Below the pieces are notes generated by a model that was not told the DNA's origin, did not search any database, and worked only from the letters and a program-made list of their open reading frames with translations. A stretch of 64,000 bases of DNA, taken from Silvimonas terrae. GTDB taxonomy: Bacteria > Pseudomonadota > Gammaproteobacteria > Burkholderiales > Chitinibacteraceae. Positions within the stretch are counted from its first letter, which is position 1; the number at the start of each line of letters is the position of its first letter. Positions 9,233-17,846 of the stretch are shown here, in pieces. The stretch lies in contig NZ_JACHHN010000006.1 of assembly GCF_014202765.1 (NCBI RefSeq), forward strand, positions 186,001-250,000. Reading direction: 5' to 3'. The translations under genes were made by a program, and so were the position numbers.

Positions 9233-9313
9233 GTCCGCAACTTTAACGCGCCAGCGGGCAGATCGAAAGTGCCATTACACTACGCTTTGTGCGCTGCCTG
9301 ATCTCAAATTGCC

Positions 9314-9931
9314 ATGATCTCCCTGGAAAACCTGCTGGTTGAAATACGTGCTTGCCACGCGTGTACCGATTTACCGCTGGGCCCACGCCCTGTTGTGGTG
9401 GCAGATGCACGCGCGCCGATTCTGATTGTCGGGCAGGCGCCGGGCGCCAAAGTCCATGCCAGTGGTGTGCCGTGGTCTGACGCTTCCGGGCGACGTTTGC
9501 GGCAATGGCTGGGTGTCGACGAGGCGACGTTTTATGATCCGGCGCAGTTTGCCATTGTACCGATGGGGTTTTGTTATCCGGGCAGGGGCAAGTCTGGCGA
9601 TCTGCCGCCCCGACCGGAATGCCGCAGCTTGTGGCATCCGCAATTGCTACCTTTGCTTATTAACGTGAAACTGATCCTTGCGATTGGTCAGTATGCGCAG
9701 GCGTATTGTCTGGGCGATACCCGCAAGGCCGATCTGACGGCCACCGTACTGGCCTGGCGGGACTACGCCCCGCGTACCTTCCCGCTACCCCATCCCAGCC
9801 CGCGTAACCAGTTGTGGTTAAAGCGTAATCCGTGGTTTGAAACCGGGGTCATCCCCGCCTTGCAGACACGGGTTGCCGACTTGCTGACCACAAAGTGCTT
9901 GGCCGGTTCAAATATTTCTTGCCAAAAATAG
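9314..9931 (+). CDS. Uracil-DNA glycosylase family protein
   Basis: 205-residue UDG-superfamily protein. It has an N-terminal CHACTDLPLGPRPVV segment like the Cys-containing family 4/5 enzymes, the active-site loop GQAPG (about residue 41) and a later LPHPSPRNQLWLKRN segment (about 162-176) that supplies the conserved His. Members of this branch are often annotated only as uracil-DNA glycosylase family; only two of the four iron-sulfur cysteines are obvious, so cluster binding and true uracil excision are uncertain. Its stop codon overlaps the marR operator. Confidence 0.8.
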   Translation: MISLENLLVEIRACHACTDLPLGPRPVVVADARAPILIVGQAPGAKVHASGVPWSDASGRRLRQWLGVDEATFYDPAQFAIVPMGFCYPGRGKSGDLPPRPECRSLWHPQLLPLLINVKLILAIGQYAQAYCLGDTRKADLTATVLAWRDYAPRTFPLPHPSPRNQLWLKRNPWFETGVIPALQTRVADLLTTKCLAGSNISCQK

Positions 9932-9947
9932 TACAACTATTTACTAT
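9919..9947 (+). promoter_or_regulatory. marR promoter with operator in the spacer
   Basis: TTGCCA (9919-9924) and TACTAT (9942-9947) are separated by 17 bases. A perfect inverted repeat AAATAGT-ACA-ACTATTT occupies 9926-9942, that is, the spacer. The ATAGT/ACTAT half sites are typical of MarR-family operators. Binding there would block RNA polymerase, so autoregulation is expected. The predicted transcription start falls at or next to the marR ATG. Confidence 0.65.
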
Positions 9948-9953
9948 TTATTC

Positions 9954-10469
9954 ATGAACGAAATCCATGATCAGACAGATATCCCGAGTTTCTCGGATAT
10001 CGAAAACCGCATCGACCGTGTTTGCGCTCGTGTACCCGGCAGCAACCGTCAGGCGGTCTTGCTTAAAATGCTGCTGCAGCACGTGGCCGGCGGATTTAAT
10101 TCGCGCATGAATCAGGTGCTGCGTGAATACGGCCTGAACCGCATCAGTTTTCTGGCGCTGATCATGCTGGTGAGTTCGCAAGGCAAGCCGCTCAATCCGT
10201 CAGACCTGGCCGAAGCCACGGGCGAATCTCGCGCCAATGTCACCCGCATTTGCGATGAACTGGTCGCCAAAGAGCTGCTGTCACGCGAACCCAATCCTGA
10301 AGATCGCCGCCGCATTGATCTTTACCTTGCCCCGCATGGGGACGAACTGGTGAAAGAGTTGCTACCCAAAATCCAGGACTATGCCTTTGTGGCATTCCAG
10401 GTGCTCAGCGGCGACGAGTGCGACCAGCTGGAAACGATCCTGAAAAAATTGCTGGCTGGTTTTGCCTGA
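9954..10469 (+). CDS. MarR-family transcriptional regulator
   Basis: 171-residue winged-helix repressor, probably a dimer controlling the efflux genes that follow. The recognition region PLNPSDLAEATGESRANVTRICDELVAKELLSREPNPEDRRRIDLYLAP (from about residue 81) includes the DRR wing motif. No Shine-Dalgarno sequence precedes the ATG and the promoter -10 box ends 7 bases before it, so the mRNA may be leaderless. Ninety-two bases separate it from the outer-membrane factor gene. The ligand is unknown. Confidence 0.92.
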   Translation: MNEIHDQTDIPSFSDIENRIDRVCARVPGSNRQAVLLKMLLQHVAGGFNSRMNQVLREYGLNRISFLALIMLVSSQGKPLNPSDLAEATGESRANVTRICDELVAKELLSREPNPEDRRRIDLYLAPHGDELVKELLPKIQDYAFVAFQVLSGDECDQLETILKKLLAGFA

Positions 10470-10561
10470 CCGATCTGGTCACTGACAGATTCCGAGAGAG
10501 TGGTTGATTGATAGCGGCCACTTTTTTTTGCTCAAATAATTTAACTTTTGATTATAACGCC

Positions 10562-11992
10562 ATGAAACAAAAGCTTGCATTTGGCATATTGGTTCTGCTG
10601 GCAGGTTGCGCCAGCATTCCCGATGACCACCCGACTGTGCAGATGCGTGACGCCGCTGCGGCGCAACTTTCCACCCAGCTCAAGCTGGCACAGGAAGGCT
10701 GGCCCGCCGCCCGCTGGTGGACGCGTTATCACGATGATCAACTGAATGCCCTGGTTGATGCCGCCCTCAAGGGCTCGCCGTCGCTGGCCGTCGCGCAAAG
10801 CCGTGTAGCATTGGCGCAGACCACCGTTAGCCAGGCGCGTGCCGCCGATGGCCTGAATGTGGATGCCAGCATCCGTGCGACGCGTGAGCTGACCTCCAAG
10901 TACGGGATCTACCCGCCGCCACTGGCAGGTAACTGGATTACCGATACAGAGCCAATGATCAACGCCTCCTACGATTTTGACTGGTGGGGCAAGCACAAGG
11001 CCGAGATTGCTTCCGCGCTGGGCGAAACCGCCGCTGCGCAAGCCGATTACGCCGCCGCAGAACAGCAACTGACCGCCGCTGTGGCCCAGGCTTATTTTGA
11101 CTGGCAGGCCGATCAAGCCCGCATCCAGATTGTCGAGCAACAGCGTGATGTGCAGGATCATCTGCACCAGATCGCCGCCCGCCGCGTACAAAGCGGTCTG
11201 GATACCGATGCCGTCCAGCGCAGCGCGCGCGGTGACGTGGCCAACCAGGACAGCGTGATTGCCCAGCTGCGTACCAGTGAGCGCAAAGACCGTGAGGCGC
11301 TGCGTGCCCTGGTGGGCGCCACCGGTGATGTCGCCAGTATCGATCAACTGAAAGCCGTACCGCTGCCCACCACGGCCGGTGGCGTGCCGACGGACCTGGG
11401 TTTGAACCTGTTGTCGCGTCGCCCGGATCTGCAAGCCGCCCGCTGGCGTGTGGAAGCCAGTGTGAAGCGCACGGATGCCGACAAGGCCGCGTTCTACCCG
11501 GACATCAATATCTCGGCGTTCATTGGTTTTTCCAGTATCAGCCTGGATGACTTCCTCAAGCGCGGCACCCGCACCATGGGTATCACGCCAGGGATCAGCT
11601 TCCCGATCTTTGATAACGGTCGGTTGTCGGCGGGTTTGCAAGGCGATCGCGCCCAGCGTGACGTGATCATTGCCCAGTACAACCAGGCGCTGGTGAACGC
11701 AGTCCAGGACGTCGCCAATCAAGGGATCGCCCTGCAAGGTCTGTCGGATCAGGAAAAAGCGATGACGGCTTATCTGCGTGCGACTGAAGCGGTGCGGGAC
11801 AACCAGCAACGCCGCATGCAGAACGGCCTGACCGATCAAGGTTCGGTACTGCGCGCGCAATTGCCGGTGTTGTTGATCCAGGAACAACTGCTGATCCTGA
11901 AAAACCGCCAGTTGGCTGCGGAAATTGGCCTGACCCACGCTTTGGGTGGTGGCTACGAAGCGCCGGCCGATACGGTGGCCCAAGCCAAATGA
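10562..11992 (+). CDS. Efflux outer-membrane lipoprotein, NodT/OprM family
   Basis: 476 residues. The signal peptide ends in the lipobox LLAGC (Cys about residue 16), followed by two repeats of the TolC-like outer membrane efflux fold (about 60-260 and 275-455). It should form the outer-membrane channel for the EmrA/EmrB pump encoded next. The start at 10562 is chosen because the lipoprotein signal begins there; no clear ribosome binding site is visible. An extended inverted repeat separates it from emrA. Confidence 0.92.
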   Translation: MKQKLAFGILVLLAGCASIPDDHPTVQMRDAAAAQLSTQLKLAQEGWPAARWWTRYHDDQLNALVDAALKGSPSLAVAQSRVALAQTTVSQARAADGLNVDASIRATRELTSKYGIYPPPLAGNWITDTEPMINASYDFDWWGKHKAEIASALGETAAAQADYAAAEQQLTAAVAQAYFDWQADQARIQIVEQQRDVQDHLHQIAARRVQSGLDTDAVQRSARGDVANQDSVIAQLRTSERKDREALRALVGATGDVASIDQLKAVPLPTTAGGVPTDLGLNLLSRRPDLQAARWRVEASVKRTDADKAAFYPDINISAFIGFSSISLDDFLKRGTRTMGITPGISFPIFDNGRLSAGLQGDRAQRDVIIAQYNQALVNAVQDVANQGIALQGLSDQEKAMTAYLRATEAVRDNQQRRMQNGLTDQGSVLRAQLPVLLIQEQLLILKNRQLAAEIGLTHALGGGYEAPADTVAQAK

Positions 11993-12066
11993 TTCGCAAC
12001 TGATTCGCGACTGATTCGATTAATGAGATGCAGCTGGTAGCAAACCGGCTTGATGAAAAAACCAAA

Positions 12067-12130
12067 GGCGGCTAACAAAATCTCGCTGGCAAGGCGTGCG
12101 AACGCAGCCAGCGGCATTTTGTTAGCCGCC
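12067..12130. repeat. 64-bp nested inverted repeat in the emrA leader
   Basis: Outer arms GGCGGCTAACAAAAT (12067-12081) and ATTTTGTTAGCCGCC (12116-12130) are perfectly complementary. Inside them CGCTGGC (12084-12090) pairs with GCCAGCG (12107-12113), and the apex GCGTGCGAACGC can fold on a GCGA loop. It is 22 bases before emrA. There is no T-run, so it looks more like an mRNA stability or attenuation element, or a small mobile palindrome, than a terminator. The inner CGCTGGC part resembles the hairpin at 23648-23744. Confidence 0.75.
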
Positions 12131-12152
12131 AGGAATCCGGAGATACGTTTAA

Positions 12153-13319
12153 ATGACCACCGAAACCAACGCAGCCCAACCGGCAGAGCAGCAAAAGCGC
12201 CGCAAGCCGGTCATGGCGATCCTGACCACCGTATTTGTGCTGGCAGGCATTGGCTATGGCATCTATTACGCGACCGTGCTGTCGCAACGTGAAGAAACCG
12301 ACAACGCCTACGTCGGCGGCAACCTGGTGACGCTGACCAGCCAGGTGAGCGGTACCGTGACCGAAATCCGCGCGGATGAAACCCAGTTTGTGAAAGCCGG
12401 TGAAGAACTGGTCAAGCTGGACCCGGTCGACGCCAAAGTGGCACTGGCACAGTCCGAAGCCGCACTGGGTGATTCTGTGCGCCAGTTGCGCCAGCAGTAC
12501 GCCAACGCCGCGCAATATGATGCCGCCCTGGCGCAACGCAAGATCGATCTGGCCCGTGCCCAGGACGACTTGAACCGCCGTGCACCGCTGGCCGCGGACC
12601 ACACCGTGTCGAGCGAAGAAGTGTCCCACGCCAAAGACTCGGTGGAAAACGCCAAGGCCGCGCTGGATGTAGCCGAAAAACAAGCCGCAGCAGCACATGC
12701 CGCGATCGACGGCGTAGACATCCCCAACAACCCGACCGTGCTGCGGGCCCGCGCCAACTTTGAACAGGCCTGGCTGTCGGTGCAACGTAACGCCATCGTC
12801 GCCCCGGCTTCGGGTTATGTCGCCAAGCGCGGCGTGCAAGTGGGCGCACGCATCACTCCGGGGCAATCGCTGCTGTCGATCGTGCCGCTGGATCAAGTGT
12901 GGGTCGATGCCAACTTCAAGGAATCCGAACTGCGCAATATCCGCATTGGTCAGCCGGCCAAACTGACTGCCGATATCTACGGCGGCAAGGTGGAGTACAG
13001 CGGCAAGGTGGTGGGTCTGGGCGCAGGTACGGGTAGCGCATTCAGCCTGCTGCCGGCACAGAACGCCACCGGTAACTGGATCAAGGTGGTGCAGCGCGTA
13101 CCGGTCCGGATCGAACTGGACAAGAAAGACCTGGCTGAACACCCGCTGCGCGTGGGCTTGTCGATGGTGGTGGATGTGGATACCCACAACCGGGATGGCG
13201 CCGTGTTGTCCGCCGCGCCGGAAAACAAGCCGCTGTTCAGCACGGAAGCGTTCACTCAACCGATGCAGGACGCCGACAAACTGGCTGACAGCATCGTGCG
13301 CAAGAACCTGGGCAAGTGA
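12153..13319 (+). CDS. emrA: HlyD-family efflux adaptor EmrA
   Basis: Periplasmic adaptor of 388 residues linking the inner-membrane pump and the outer-membrane channel. One N-terminal transmembrane anchor (about residues 17-37), a split biotinyl-lipoyl domain (GNLVTLTSQVSGTV near 51 and NAIVAPASGYVAKRGVQVG near 210), a long alpha-hairpin between them and a beta-barrel domain. GGAG lies 12 bases upstream of the ATG. Gene order OMF-emrA-emrB behind marR is that of a drug-responsive tripartite pump. Confidence 0.93.
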   Translation: MTTETNAAQPAEQQKRRKPVMAILTTVFVLAGIGYGIYYATVLSQREETDNAYVGGNLVTLTSQVSGTVTEIRADETQFVKAGEELVKLDPVDAKVALAQSEAALGDSVRQLRQQYANAAQYDAALAQRKIDLARAQDDLNRRAPLAADHTVSSEEVSHAKDSVENAKAALDVAEKQAAAAHAAIDGVDIPNNPTVLRARANFEQAWLSVQRNAIVAPASGYVAKRGVQVGARITPGQSLLSIVPLDQVWVDANFKESELRNIRIGQPAKLTADIYGGKVEYSGKVVGLGAGTGSAFSLLPAQNATGNWIKVVQRVPVRIELDKKDLAEHPLRVGLSMVVDVDTHNRDGAVLSAAPENKPLFSTEAFTQPMQDADKLADSIVRKNLGK

Positions 13320-13486
13320 TCTGCAACGCTGATCACCACGCGCCTGCCCGGCAGCAGGTGAGTTCGTGGACCGGGCTGGCGGTGCTGATGGCACTGTCCG
13401 CGCTCGTGCCCGAACCACTGCGCCTGCCGTTTGTGCGCCGGGTGGCCAGCCGCGAAAACCGCTGGATTCTTACCGTAATCAAATAG
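13316..13486 (+). CDS. Possible small protein between emrA and emrB
   Basis: A GTG codon overlaps the emrA stop (GTGA) and opens a 56-codon frame ending in TAG. The predicted peptide has a hydrophobic core SWTGLAVLMALSALVPEPL (about residues 17-35) and a basic tail ending NRWILTVIK, so it could be a one-segment membrane peptide. No family is recognised. Support is the coupled start and an otherwise unexplained 220-base gap in a tight operon; against it are the lack of a clear ribosome binding site and the short length. Confidence 0.35.
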   Translation: MICNADHHAPARQQVSSWTGLAVLMALSALVPEPLRLPFVRRVASRENRWILTVIK

Positions 13487-13542
13487 CTCTGCATGGCCGC
13501 CTGCTGCGGCCGTGAGGGGCAAACTCCGTCTGGAGGCGAATC

Positions 13543-15105
13543 ATGACTGCCAGTACTCAGGCGGTTGCACCCAGCCCGGCGCCGTTACACGGCGGCAAAC
13601 TGGGCATGATGACCGTGGCACTGTCTTTTGCCACGTTCATGGAAATTCTGGACACGACCATTGTGAACGTGTCCGTGCCGCACATTGCCGGTGATCTGGC
13701 GGTGGCGGCCAACCAGGGGACCTGGGCCATCAGTTCGTACGGTCTGGCCGCGGCGATTGCCGTGCCGCTGACCGGCTGGCTGGCCGGGCGCTTTGGTCAG
13801 GTCAAATGTTTTTCGATGTCCGTGTTGTTGTTCACGGTGATGTCCATCATGTGCGGCCTGGCCAATAGCCTGCCCATGCTGGTGGCTTTCCGCTTCTTGC
13901 AGGGCCTTGTGTCTGGCCCGATGGTGCCGCTGTCGCAAACGCTGTTGCTGAACAACTACCCGCCCGAGAAAAAAGGCGTGGCGCTGGCGCTGTGGTCCAT
14001 GACCGTGATTGTGGCGCCGATCTTTGGTCCGCTGCTGGGTGGCTTCATTACCGACCAGTACAGCTGGCCATGGATTTTCTACATCAATGTACCGATCGGG
14101 ATTGTGGCCGGGATTGCTTCCTGGCAGTTGCTGAAACACCGCGAAACGCCCACCGTGAAAAAGCCGATTGATGTGGTCGGGCTGATTCTGCTGGTGCTGG
14201 GTGTCGGTAGCTTGCAAATGATGCTGGATAACGGCAACGATCTGGACTGGTTCAACTCCACCTTCATCGTCACCCTGGCGGTCATTGCGACGCTTGCCAT
14301 CAGTTACTTTGTGGCGTGGGAACTGACCGATGACCACCCGATCGTGGATCTGACGCTGCTAAAGCGCCATAACTTCCGCATTGGCGTGATCGTGCTGTCG
14401 CTGGGGATGTTCTGCTTCTTTGGCTCGACCGTGCTGTTCCCGCTGTGGCTACAAACCGTGATGGGTTACAACGCCACCTGGGCCGGTATTGCCACTGCGC
14501 CAGGCGGGGTGCTGGCGCTGTTCCTGTCGCCAATCATTGGCAAGAACATCACCAAACTGAACCTGCGCATGGTGTCGTCCGTCGCGTTTGCCACGTTTGC
14601 CGCCACCATGTTCTGGTATTCGGGCTTCACGCTGGAAACCAACTTTGGCTACATCGCCATGGCGCGGTTTACTCAGGGCATCGCCATTGCGTGTTTCTTT
14701 ATCCCGATCAACCAGATCATTCTGGCGGGCCTGACGGGTGGGCAGATGGCATCCGCCTCTGGCTTGTCGAATTTCTTCCGGACCATTTCCGGCAGCTTTG
14801 CGACCGCCATTGCCGTGTTCTTGTGGGACCGGCGCCAGACCTTTAGCCATGCCCGTTTGACCGAGAACATTACCAATGCCAGCCCGGCCACCACGGACTA
14901 TCTGAACAAGCTGCAAGACCTGGGCATTGCCGGGCAGACGGCGTATGCGCAGATAGACCAGGTGATCAGCCAGCAGGCGTTCATGATCGCCACCAAGGAA
15001 GTGTTCTGGTTGCTGGGGGTGATTTTCCTGTCGCTGGTGGTGGTGGTGTGGTTTGCCAAGCCGCCGTTTACCAATAGCGCGGGGTCGGGGGGCGGCGGGC
15101 ATTGA
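13543..15105 (+). CDS. emrB: DHA2-family MFS multidrug transporter EmrB
   Basis: Proton-driven drug exporter in the inner membrane, 520 residues, 14 predicted transmembrane segments, the DHA2 arrangement. LDTTIVNVSVPHIAGDL (about residues 36-52) is the family motif D1, and LAGRFGQVK lies in the loop after the second segment. The SD sequence GGAGG is 7 bases before the ATG. Works with the adjacent EmrA and outer-membrane factor. It ends in a short Gly-rich tail, GSGGGGH. Confidence 0.94.
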   Translation: MTASTQAVAPSPAPLHGGKLGMMTVALSFATFMEILDTTIVNVSVPHIAGDLAVAANQGTWAISSYGLAAAIAVPLTGWLAGRFGQVKCFSMSVLLFTVMSIMCGLANSLPMLVAFRFLQGLVSGPMVPLSQTLLLNNYPPEKKGVALALWSMTVIVAPIFGPLLGGFITDQYSWPWIFYINVPIGIVAGIASWQLLKHRETPTVKKPIDVVGLILLVLGVGSLQMMLDNGNDLDWFNSTFIVTLAVIATLAISYFVAWELTDDHPIVDLTLLKRHNFRIGVIVLSLGMFCFFGSTVLFPLWLQTVMGYNATWAGIATAPGGVLALFLSPIIGKNITKLNLRMVSSVAFATFAATMFWYSGFTLETNFGYIAMARFTQGIAIACFFIPINQIILAGLTGGQMASASGLSNFFRTISGSFATAIAVFLWDRRQTFSHARLTENITNASPATTDYLNKLQDLGIAGQTAYAQIDQVISQQAFMIATKEVFWLLGVIFLSLVVVVWFAKPPFTNSAGSGGGGH

Positions 15106-15129
15106 TTTTGTCCTGGCCTGGCGGGCCGG

Positions 15130-15274
15130 CTGCGGTGCTTGCAAGGATGAAGAGGTCTGTTATCCCACGACCGCGTCATTCCGGCCTTGAGCCGGAATCC
15201 AGCTGCGGTGCTTGCAAGGATGAAAGGGCTATCTATCCCACTACCTCGTCATTCCCGCGGAGGCGGGAATCCAG
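15130..15274. repeat. 73-bp tandem duplication with two dRS3-like palindromes
   Basis: A block beginning CTGCGGTGCTTGCAAGGATG at 15130 recurs at 15203. Each ends in an inverted repeat: CGTCATTCCGG...CCGGAATCC (15173-15200) and ATTCCC-GCGGAGGC-GGGAAT (15250-15269). The second fits the ATTCCC-N8-GGGAAT form of the neisserial dRS3 repeat exactly. Confidence 0.75.
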
Positions 15275-15316
15275 TCTGGAGCCGGGACGGCTCCGTTCCC
15301 TGGCGAGAACCACTTT

Positions 15317-15643
<327 letters not shown>

Positions 15644-15665
15644 CAAATCGTTTGCGTGCTGTTTT

Positions 15666-15734
15666 GTAGGGTGGATTCGGAGCATCGCGACAATCCACCG
15701 TCGCCATGGCCGATTGCAGGGCCAATCCACCCCA
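15666..15734. repeat. GTGGATT palindromic repeat (family R2)
   Basis: GTAGGGTGGATTC...GACAATCCACC inverted repeat at 15666-15699, followed by a second partial inverted copy ending AATCCACCCC at 15734. The same family occurs near 18654, 27071, 32434, 40476, 40676 and 47225. Confidence 0.7.
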
Positions 15735-15824
15735 CAGGCCGATCTACATCTGCCCCATTCGCATCATGCGCCGTGCCAGGCGCAGGTGTGACGATGACAA
15801 GCCCTGCCGCTTGACCGGCCGGGT

Positions 15825-15867
15825 TTTTCTTTAGAAAAGAAATCGTGGTATATTTTCAGTAGAAAAG
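15825..15867 (+). promoter_or_regulatory. Paired operators and promoter of the Xre/RES operon
   Basis: Two copies of the imperfect palindrome TTTTCNNTAGAAAAG, at 15825-15839 and 15853-15867, start 28 bases apart. A TATATT hexamer (15849-15854) lies between and overlaps the second copy. The arrangement is what an autoregulating antitoxin would use. The second copy ends directly in the ribosome binding site AAGGAG. Confidence 0.65.
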
Positions 15868-15877
15868 GAGATCCATC

Positions 15878-16255
15878 ATGACCGCTCTGCAAAAACCGAC
15901 ACCGCAAGAAGAAGCCGTGGTGACCCGGGCCGTGGTGCGCACGGCTGAGAAGCTGGATTTCCGTCAGTCTGACCTGGGCCGCCTCTTGGGGTTGTCCGGT
16001 GCCAGTGTCAGCCGCATGGTCCACGGTCAGTACGAACTCAATATCCACCGGCCCGAGTGGGATGTCGCGCTGGCGCTGATCCGTGTGTACCGCTCACTTT
16101 CGAGCATTCTGGGCGGGCAGGAAGATTTGATCCGCCGCTGGATGCACTCGCCCAATACCGATCTGGGCGGTGTGCCGTCCGATATCCTGCGCCGTGGTGC
16201 GGGCGGTCTGTTTCAGGTAGGCATTTATCTTGATTCCATGCGCGGCCGTATCTAA
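15878..16255 (+). CDS. Xre/MbcA/ParS-type antitoxin
   Basis: 125-residue antitoxin of a type II toxin-antitoxin pair. An N-terminal Xre-like helix-turn-helix (FRQSDLGRLLGLSGASVSRMVHGQ, about residues 28-51) is followed by the C-terminal toxin-binding domain (about 65-120). Such antitoxins neutralise the RES NAD-degrading toxin and repress their own operon. Strong SD AAGGAG. The 3' end overlaps the toxin gene by 26 bases. Confidence 0.9.
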   Translation: MTALQKPTPQEEAVVTRAVVRTAEKLDFRQSDLGRLLGLSGASVSRMVHGQYELNIHRPEWDVALALIRVYRSLSSILGGQEDLIRRWMHSPNTDLGGVPSDILRRGAGGLFQVGIYLDSMRGRI

Positions 16256-16928
16256 CGCAGAAGTCACCCTCAAACCCTGGCGTTCCGTCGAAACCCAGCG
16301 GGAAGTCGCCACGCTGGCGCTGGTGGATAACGACCCGGATGAACAAGCGCTGCTCGAATCCATTCTGGACGACAACAAGCCGCCGCTGCCGGCTGAGGCC
16401 AGCAAACTGCATTACCTGCTGGCGACGCCGTTCCGCTATCCGGCGCATCCGCCCAATGGCAGCCGCTTTGTGCGCCCGGGCGCGCTGGGTATGCTGTACG
16501 CCGCCAACAACAAGGTGACCGCCATGGCCGAATCCGGTTACTGGCAACACCGCTTCAACCGGGCCTCAGAAGGCCTGCGTGATACCCACGTGACCCTGGC
16601 GCGTACGTTGTTCCAGATCAGCGTTGCAGGCAAAGCCATTGACCTGTTGAAGGCACCCTTCAGCGATCATGCCGGTCTATGGAATCAGCCAGACAACTAT
16701 GCTCCCACTCATGAACTGGGCAGCGCCGCGCGCGAAGCGGGGGATGTCGATCTGATCTTGTATGAATCCGTGCGTGATCCGGAGCATGGCGTCAATGTGG
16801 CCGTGGTGAACGTGCGCGCCTTCAAAAGGCGCAAACCGTTGGCCAGCGAGGAATGGCATTTGACCCTGCAGGGCCCCAACGTGCTGTTCCGGCGCGGCGA
16901 GGAAACCATCGGCTTCAAATTCGACTGA
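16230..16928 (+). CDS. RES-domain NAD+ phosphorylase toxin
   Basis: 232 residues. RES toxins deplete NAD+, arresting growth when the antitoxin is lost. The domain is full length: an early Arg in TPFRYPAHPPNGSRF, the Tyr/Glu segment LGMLYAANNKVTAMAESGYW and a late segment GDVDLILYESVRDP with the Ser of the RES signature. No ATG is available near the domain start; the frame opens with TTG at 16230, inside the antitoxin gene, preceded by AGGTAG. A weak, coupled start would keep toxin below antitoxin. No disruption is visible, so the pair is probably active. Confidence 0.88.
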   Translation: MIPCAAVSNAEVTLKPWRSVETQREVATLALVDNDPDEQALLESILDDNKPPLPAEASKLHYLLATPFRYPAHPPNGSRFVRPGALGMLYAANNKVTAMAESGYWQHRFNRASEGLRDTHVTLARTLFQISVAGKAIDLLKAPFSDHAGLWNQPDNYAPTHELGSAAREAGDVDLILYESVRDPEHGVNVAVVNVRAFKRRKPLASEEWHLTLQGPNVLFRRGEETIGFKFD

Positions 16929-16935
16929 GCGTGGC

Positions 16936-17838
16936 TCAGTCTTCTTCCCCATCTTGTTCATCCGCTGGCGCATCGGCCAGCGCCAGATAAGCCAGCACCG
17001 CGCCCGTGGTTTCATCTTGCCGGTTGATGCGCACCAACCGGGCGGCCAGGTCCGGATGCATGATGTGCCGATAGGTGATGCCAGGCATGGCGATATCCGC
17101 CAGTGAAGCGGGCACCAGCGCCACACCCAGCCCTGCTGCCGCCAGGGCCACCACACTGAGCGTATTGCTGGCGCGATGGGCGATGACCGGCTCACGCCCG
17201 AACTCCGCGCGCAGCACGTCAAGCGTGTGATCGCTGTCTTCCGCGCTGTAGACAATCAGCGGTTCAGCGGCAATATCCGATAAACCAATATGCACGCGGC
17301 CGGTGAGCGGGTGGTCGGTCGCCATGGCCGCCAGCAAGGGCCATTCGCCAATCAGTACCATATCCAGCCCCGGTGCGGCCAGGCCGCCATGGTCCGGGCA
17401 ATAGGCGATATCAATCCGGCCTTCCAGCAACGCGGCCATTTGTAGTTGTGGCGACACTTCTGCCACCTCTAGCTGCGCCTTGGGGTGGGCGCGGTGGAAC
17501 CGGTGCAGGTCAGCGGTGAGCTGGCCGCTGAATACGGCGTTGCCGGCAAAGCCGATACGTACAGAGCCCACATCGCCACTGAGAGAGTCCGCCACCACGG
17601 CCCGGGCGCGTTCGGCTTGCTCTAGCGTGCGGCGGGCTTCGGTCAGCAGGGCCGATCCTGCGGTGGTCAGCGTTACCTTGCGGCTGGTGCGTACAAACAG
17701 CGGCCCGCCCAGTTCTTCTTCCAGCGCCTTGATTTGCATACTGAGCGCCGGTTGCACGATATGCAGCCGCTCCGCCGCGCGGCCAAAATGACCTTCTTCG
17801 GCCACCGCCACAAAGTAACGCAAATGCCGCAGTTCCAT
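16936..17838 (-). CDS. LysR-family transcriptional regulator
   Basis: 300 residues. Winged helix-turn-helix at residues 1-60 (MELRHLRYFVAVAEEGHFGRAAERLHIVQPALS) and a periplasmic-binding-protein-like effector domain (about 90-290) of the BenM/CatM kind. It ends 7 bases from the RES toxin stop (convergent). Divergent from the NTF2-like gene at 17967, which it probably controls through the overlapping palindromes at 17847-17883. The inducer is unknown. Confidence 0.9.
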   Translation of the reverse strand: MELRHLRYFVAVAEEGHFGRAAERLHIVQPALSMQIKALEEELGGPLFVRTSRKVTLTTAGSALLTEARRTLEQAERARAVVADSLSGDVGSVRIGFAGNAVFSGQLTADLHRFHRAHPKAQLEVAEVSPQLQMAALLEGRIDIAYCPDHGGLAAPGLDMVLIGEWPLLAAMATDHPLTGRVHIGLSDIAAEPLIVYSAEDSDHTLDVLRAEFGREPVIAHRASNTLSVVALAAAGLGVALVPASLADIAMPGITYRHIMHPDLAARLVRINRQDETTGAVLAYLALADAPADEQDGEED

Positions 17839-17846
17839 GATGGGCT

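Noticed and set aside
10528-10558. Promoter directly before the outer-membrane factor gene (TTGCTC / TATAAC)
   Set aside because: The -10-like box is only a few bases from the ATG and spacing is 18-19, so it cannot give a usable start for this ATG; co-transcription with marR is simpler.
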